DNA of 7,682 nt from Candidatus Hydrogenedentota bacterium (GTDB taxonomy: Bacteria > Hydrogenedentota > Hydrogenedentia > Hydrogenedentales > CAITNO01). The notes beneath the pieces were generated by a model. That model saw only the letters and a program-made list of their open reading frames with translations. It was not told the DNA's origin and made no database searches. Numbering within the stretch: position 1 is the stretch's first letter; every line of letters begins with the position of its first letter. The stretch lies in contig CAIJOU010000702.1 in the NCBI GenBank assembly GCA_903822375.1, positions 1 through 7,682 of the forward strand, read 5' to 3'. Made by a program: the position numbers and the translations under genes. Shown here piece after piece: positions 6,678 to 7,682 of the stretch.

Positions 6678-6718
6678 ACCATCTGCCTCACGTCACCCCT
6701 TCCCCAAGACTACCTGTA
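6678..6718. repeat. Repeat core A, copy 3 (diverged)
   Basis: 37 of 41 positions match copy 1, and it starts 128 bases after copy 2. Changes within the small internal hairpin (T to C in CACTCC, G to C in AAGAGT) break its pairing and are not compensatory, so the sequence gives no support for conserved RNA pairing at this stem. Confidence 0.85.
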
Positions 6719-6899
6719 CTGCCTGCGCCGCGCGGCTGCGCTCCTCTTCCTTCGGATTCCCCCCCTGCCACTTCTGTCAAAGCCCGCTGTGTACACCTGT
6801 ACCTTTCCCCCTGTTTCTGTCATGGGAATCAGGGGCTTCAGGGGCAATCTGGGAGCCATGGGACGGCGTTGCCGGACGATTGGCAAGCCTCTGATTTGT

Positions 6900-6929
6900 T
6901 TGAGCGCTATGGCGGCTTTGGCCTAGAAT
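6900..6929 (+). promoter_or_regulatory. Predicted sigma70 promoter of the serine protease gene
   Basis: TTGAGC at 6900-6905 and TAGAAT at 6924-6929 are separated by 18 bases, matching the consensus at four and five of six positions. The predicted transcription start is near 6936, so the transcript would begin at the foot of the stem-loop at 6935-6992. Predicted from sequence only. Confidence 0.45.
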
Positions 6930-6934
6930 GACAC

Positions 6935-6992
6935 TTAACTCCGGCCCGGAAGGGGCGCCATGGCCGTTTCCAAGGCGGGCCGGAACTGTTAA
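6935..6992 (+). promoter_or_regulatory. Long stem-loop in the protease leader
   Basis: TCCGGCCCG (6940-6948) pairs perfectly with CGGGCCGGA (6976-6984). TTAAC (6935-6939) extends the stem with GTTAA (6988-6992) across a three-base bulge at 6985-6987. Inside the 27-base loop, GGC (6954-6956) can pair with GCC (6963-6965). The structure ends 38 bases before the ATG. It is not followed directly by a T-run (CCTTTTT comes only at 7005-7011), so a leader or operator role is more likely than a terminator. Confidence 0.6.
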
Positions 6993-7019
6993 CCGTTCGA
7001 AATGCCTTTTTCGGACATC

Positions 7020-7024
7020 AGGAG
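7020..7024 (+). promoter_or_regulatory. Ribosome binding site of the serine protease gene
   Basis: AGGAG at 7020-7024 lies six bases before the ATG at 7031 and fixes that start, which also gives a well-formed signal peptide. Confidence 0.7.
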
Positions 7025-7030
7025 CGCTTC

Positions 7031-7682
7031 ATGACTCGCGTGCAATTCCAAAAACACTCCTTCCTGCACTTTGTTGGCCTTGTGGCTTGTCTCCTCTGCG
7101 CGGCCACGGCGGCGCGGGCGCAAACGACACCCGCCGATATGGGCGACCTGAGCGGGGCCATCAAGGCGGCGGTGGACAAAGTGAATCCGGCGCTGGTACG
7201 CATCCATGTCGTGGAAACGTACTATGAAGAGGGACGGGAGATGAAGAGCGAGGCGTCCGGCAGCGGTATTGTCATCCGGGCGGACGGGCACATCATCACC
7301 AACCACCACGTGGCAGGCCATGCCAAGCACATGAAATGCACCTTTTCGAACAAGGAGGAGATTGAGGCCGAACTGGTGGGCACCGACCCGCTCACGGACA
7401 TCGCGGTCATCAAGTTAAAGAACACCAACGGCCGAAGCTTCCCGGTGGCCTCCTTCGGCGATTCGTCGACGGTAAGGGTGGGCGACCACGTGCTGGCGAT
7501 GGGCAGTCCGCTTGCGCTGTCGCAGTCCGTGACGCTGGGCATCGTGAGCAACGCCGAGATGACCATGCCGGATTGGATGGACAAGTACGGCGGCATGGAG
7601 CAGGACGGCGAGAACGTGGGTTCGCTTGTGCGCTGGCTGGGCCACGATGCGGAGATTTTCGGCGGCAACTCGGGCGGTCCGC
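7031..7682 (+). CDS. Exported trypsin-like serine protease (HtrA/DegP-type, S1C), 3' end cut by window
   Basis: First 217 residues of a secreted or periplasmic serine protease of the HtrA-like S1C family, likely acting in envelope protein quality control. A signal peptide is clear: basic n-region (MTRVQFQKHS), hydrophobic core (FLHFVGLVACLLCAATA) and an ARA-Q cleavage site after residue 30. The catalytic triad is complete: His93 in TNHHVAG, Asp123 in DPLTDIAVIKL and Ser214 in GGNSGGP, with the GSGIVIRADGHIIT strand before the histidine and VGDHVLAMGSPLALSQSVTLGIVSN in the core. The loop before the serine is unusual: MPDWMDKYGGMEQDGENVGSLVRWLGHDAEIFGGNSGGP replaces the common IQTDAAINPGNSGGP. 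Any PDZ domains would lie beyond the window. Without them it could be a PDZ-less trypsin-like protease. Confidence 0.93.
   Translation, partial: MTRVQFQKHSFLHFVGLVACLLCAATAARAQTTPADMGDLSGAIKAAVDKVNPALVRIHVVETYYEEGREMKSEASGSGIVIRADGHIITNHHVAGHAKHMKCTFSNKEEIEAELVGTDPLTDIAVIKLKNTNGRSFPVASFGDSSTVRVGDHVLAMGSPLALSQSVTLGIVSNAEMTMPDWMDKYGGMEQDGENVGSLVRWLGHDAEIFGGNSGGP

Larger units (their letters stand above)
6382..6718. repeat. Composite tandem repeat, three units of about 130 bases
   Basis: Three units follow one another, each made of a B block and an A block. The A block is a conserved 41-base core. The B block is a short, degenerate TTCYC-AAGAG-like element followed by a GC-rich tract. Landmarks start at 6382 (B), 6441 (A), 6512 (B), 6572 (A), 6642 (B) and 6700 (A), giving spacings of 59, 71, 60, 70 and 58. 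TTCCCTAAGAG occurs exactly in both the second B block (6512-6522) and the second A core (6572-6582), which hints that A and B share an origin. A fourth, very degraded B block may begin near 6772. Confidence 0.75.
6331..7030. other. 700-base non-coding region with tandem repeats, promoter and leader hairpin
   Basis: There is no supportable gene between the anti-sigma stop and the protease start. The left half (6382-6718) is a degenerate composite tandem repeat. The middle (about 6720-6895) holds a GCCGCGCGGC palindrome at 6727-6736, a GTACA-CC-TGTAC inverted repeat at 6791-6802 and a TCAGGGGC direct repeat (6829-6836 and 6838-6845). The right end carries a predicted promoter and a long stem-loop ahead of the protease gene. 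Plus-strand frames stay open here only because the repeats are pyrimidine-rich and lack stops. No intrinsic terminator was found after 6330. Confidence 0.65.

Noticed and set aside
6419..6718. CRISPR array suggested by three near-identical repeats
   Set aside because: The repeat distance of about 130 bases is far too long, spacers are themselves repeat-derived, the copies diverge, and no cas gene is nearby.
6382..6718. Integron-like attC array
   Set aside because: Unit length would fit, but I could not find paired GTTRRRY/RYYYAAC core sites with attC-like arms, and there are no cassette genes or integrase in view.
6495..6931. Three overlapping plus-strand open frames of 97-143 codons in the gap after the anti-sigma gene
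   Set aside because: All three frames are open at once because the repeats are pyrimidine-rich and stop-free. Repeat units of 131 and 128 bases shift frame between copies, so the same frame reads unrelated peptides from each copy. I saw no ribosome binding site or protein-like composition.
6990..7010. GTTCGAAAT resembling a tRNA T-arm
   Set aside because: The flanking bases do not form a T-stem and no acceptor, D or anticodon arms can be placed around it.

Overview
The window comes from a GC-rich bacterial chromosome. Every gene I can support lies on the + strand. The gene set is: an aldo/keto reductase, a prepilin peptidase, a metallo-beta-lactamase-fold hydrolase, a class I phosphomannose isomerase, an ECF sigma factor coupled to a zinc-finger/FecR-type anti-sigma protein, and an HtrA-like exported serine protease. 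This combination, together with long repeat-bearing intergenic DNA, suits an uncultured Planctomycetota-, Lentisphaerota- or Hydrogenedentota-like bacterium. That is an impression from protein style. No rRNA or marker gene is present to prove it.

Layout. (1) 1-941: the 3' part of an aldo/keto reductase whose start lies off the window. (2) 942-1076: a short gap with a good sigma70-type promoter. (3) 1077-4014: a compact three-gene cluster with gaps of 7 and 12 bases, prepilin peptidase then MBL-fold hydrolase then manA. It is probably one transcript, although the three functions are not obviously related. (4) 4015-4477: a 463-base gap, visibly AT-richer than the genes, that carries a run of inverted repeats and a perfect TGTTCC-N5-GGAACA palindrome upstream of the sigma gene. 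(5) 4478-6330: the sigma factor and its membrane anti-sigma partner, overlapping by 22 bases and translationally coupled. (6) 6331-7030: a 700-base non-coding stretch with a degenerate composite tandem repeat of about 130 bases, then a predicted promoter whose transcript would begin in a long stem-loop. (7) 7031-7682: the 5' part of a secreted trypsin-like (HtrA/DegP-type) protease, cut by the window edge just after its catalytic serine.

How the parts work together. The sigma/anti-sigma pair is a transmembrane signalling module. The N-terminal zinc finger would hold the sigma factor in the cytoplasm, one membrane helix crosses the membrane, and the FecR-like domain would sense outside. The palindrome and half-site upstream are candidate control elements. 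The exported protease downstream could belong to the same envelope-stress logic, but it has its own predicted promoter and that link is only inference. No complete new defence or mobile system is visible. The parts least explained by known families are the two intergenic regions and the C-terminal domain of the anti-sigma protein.
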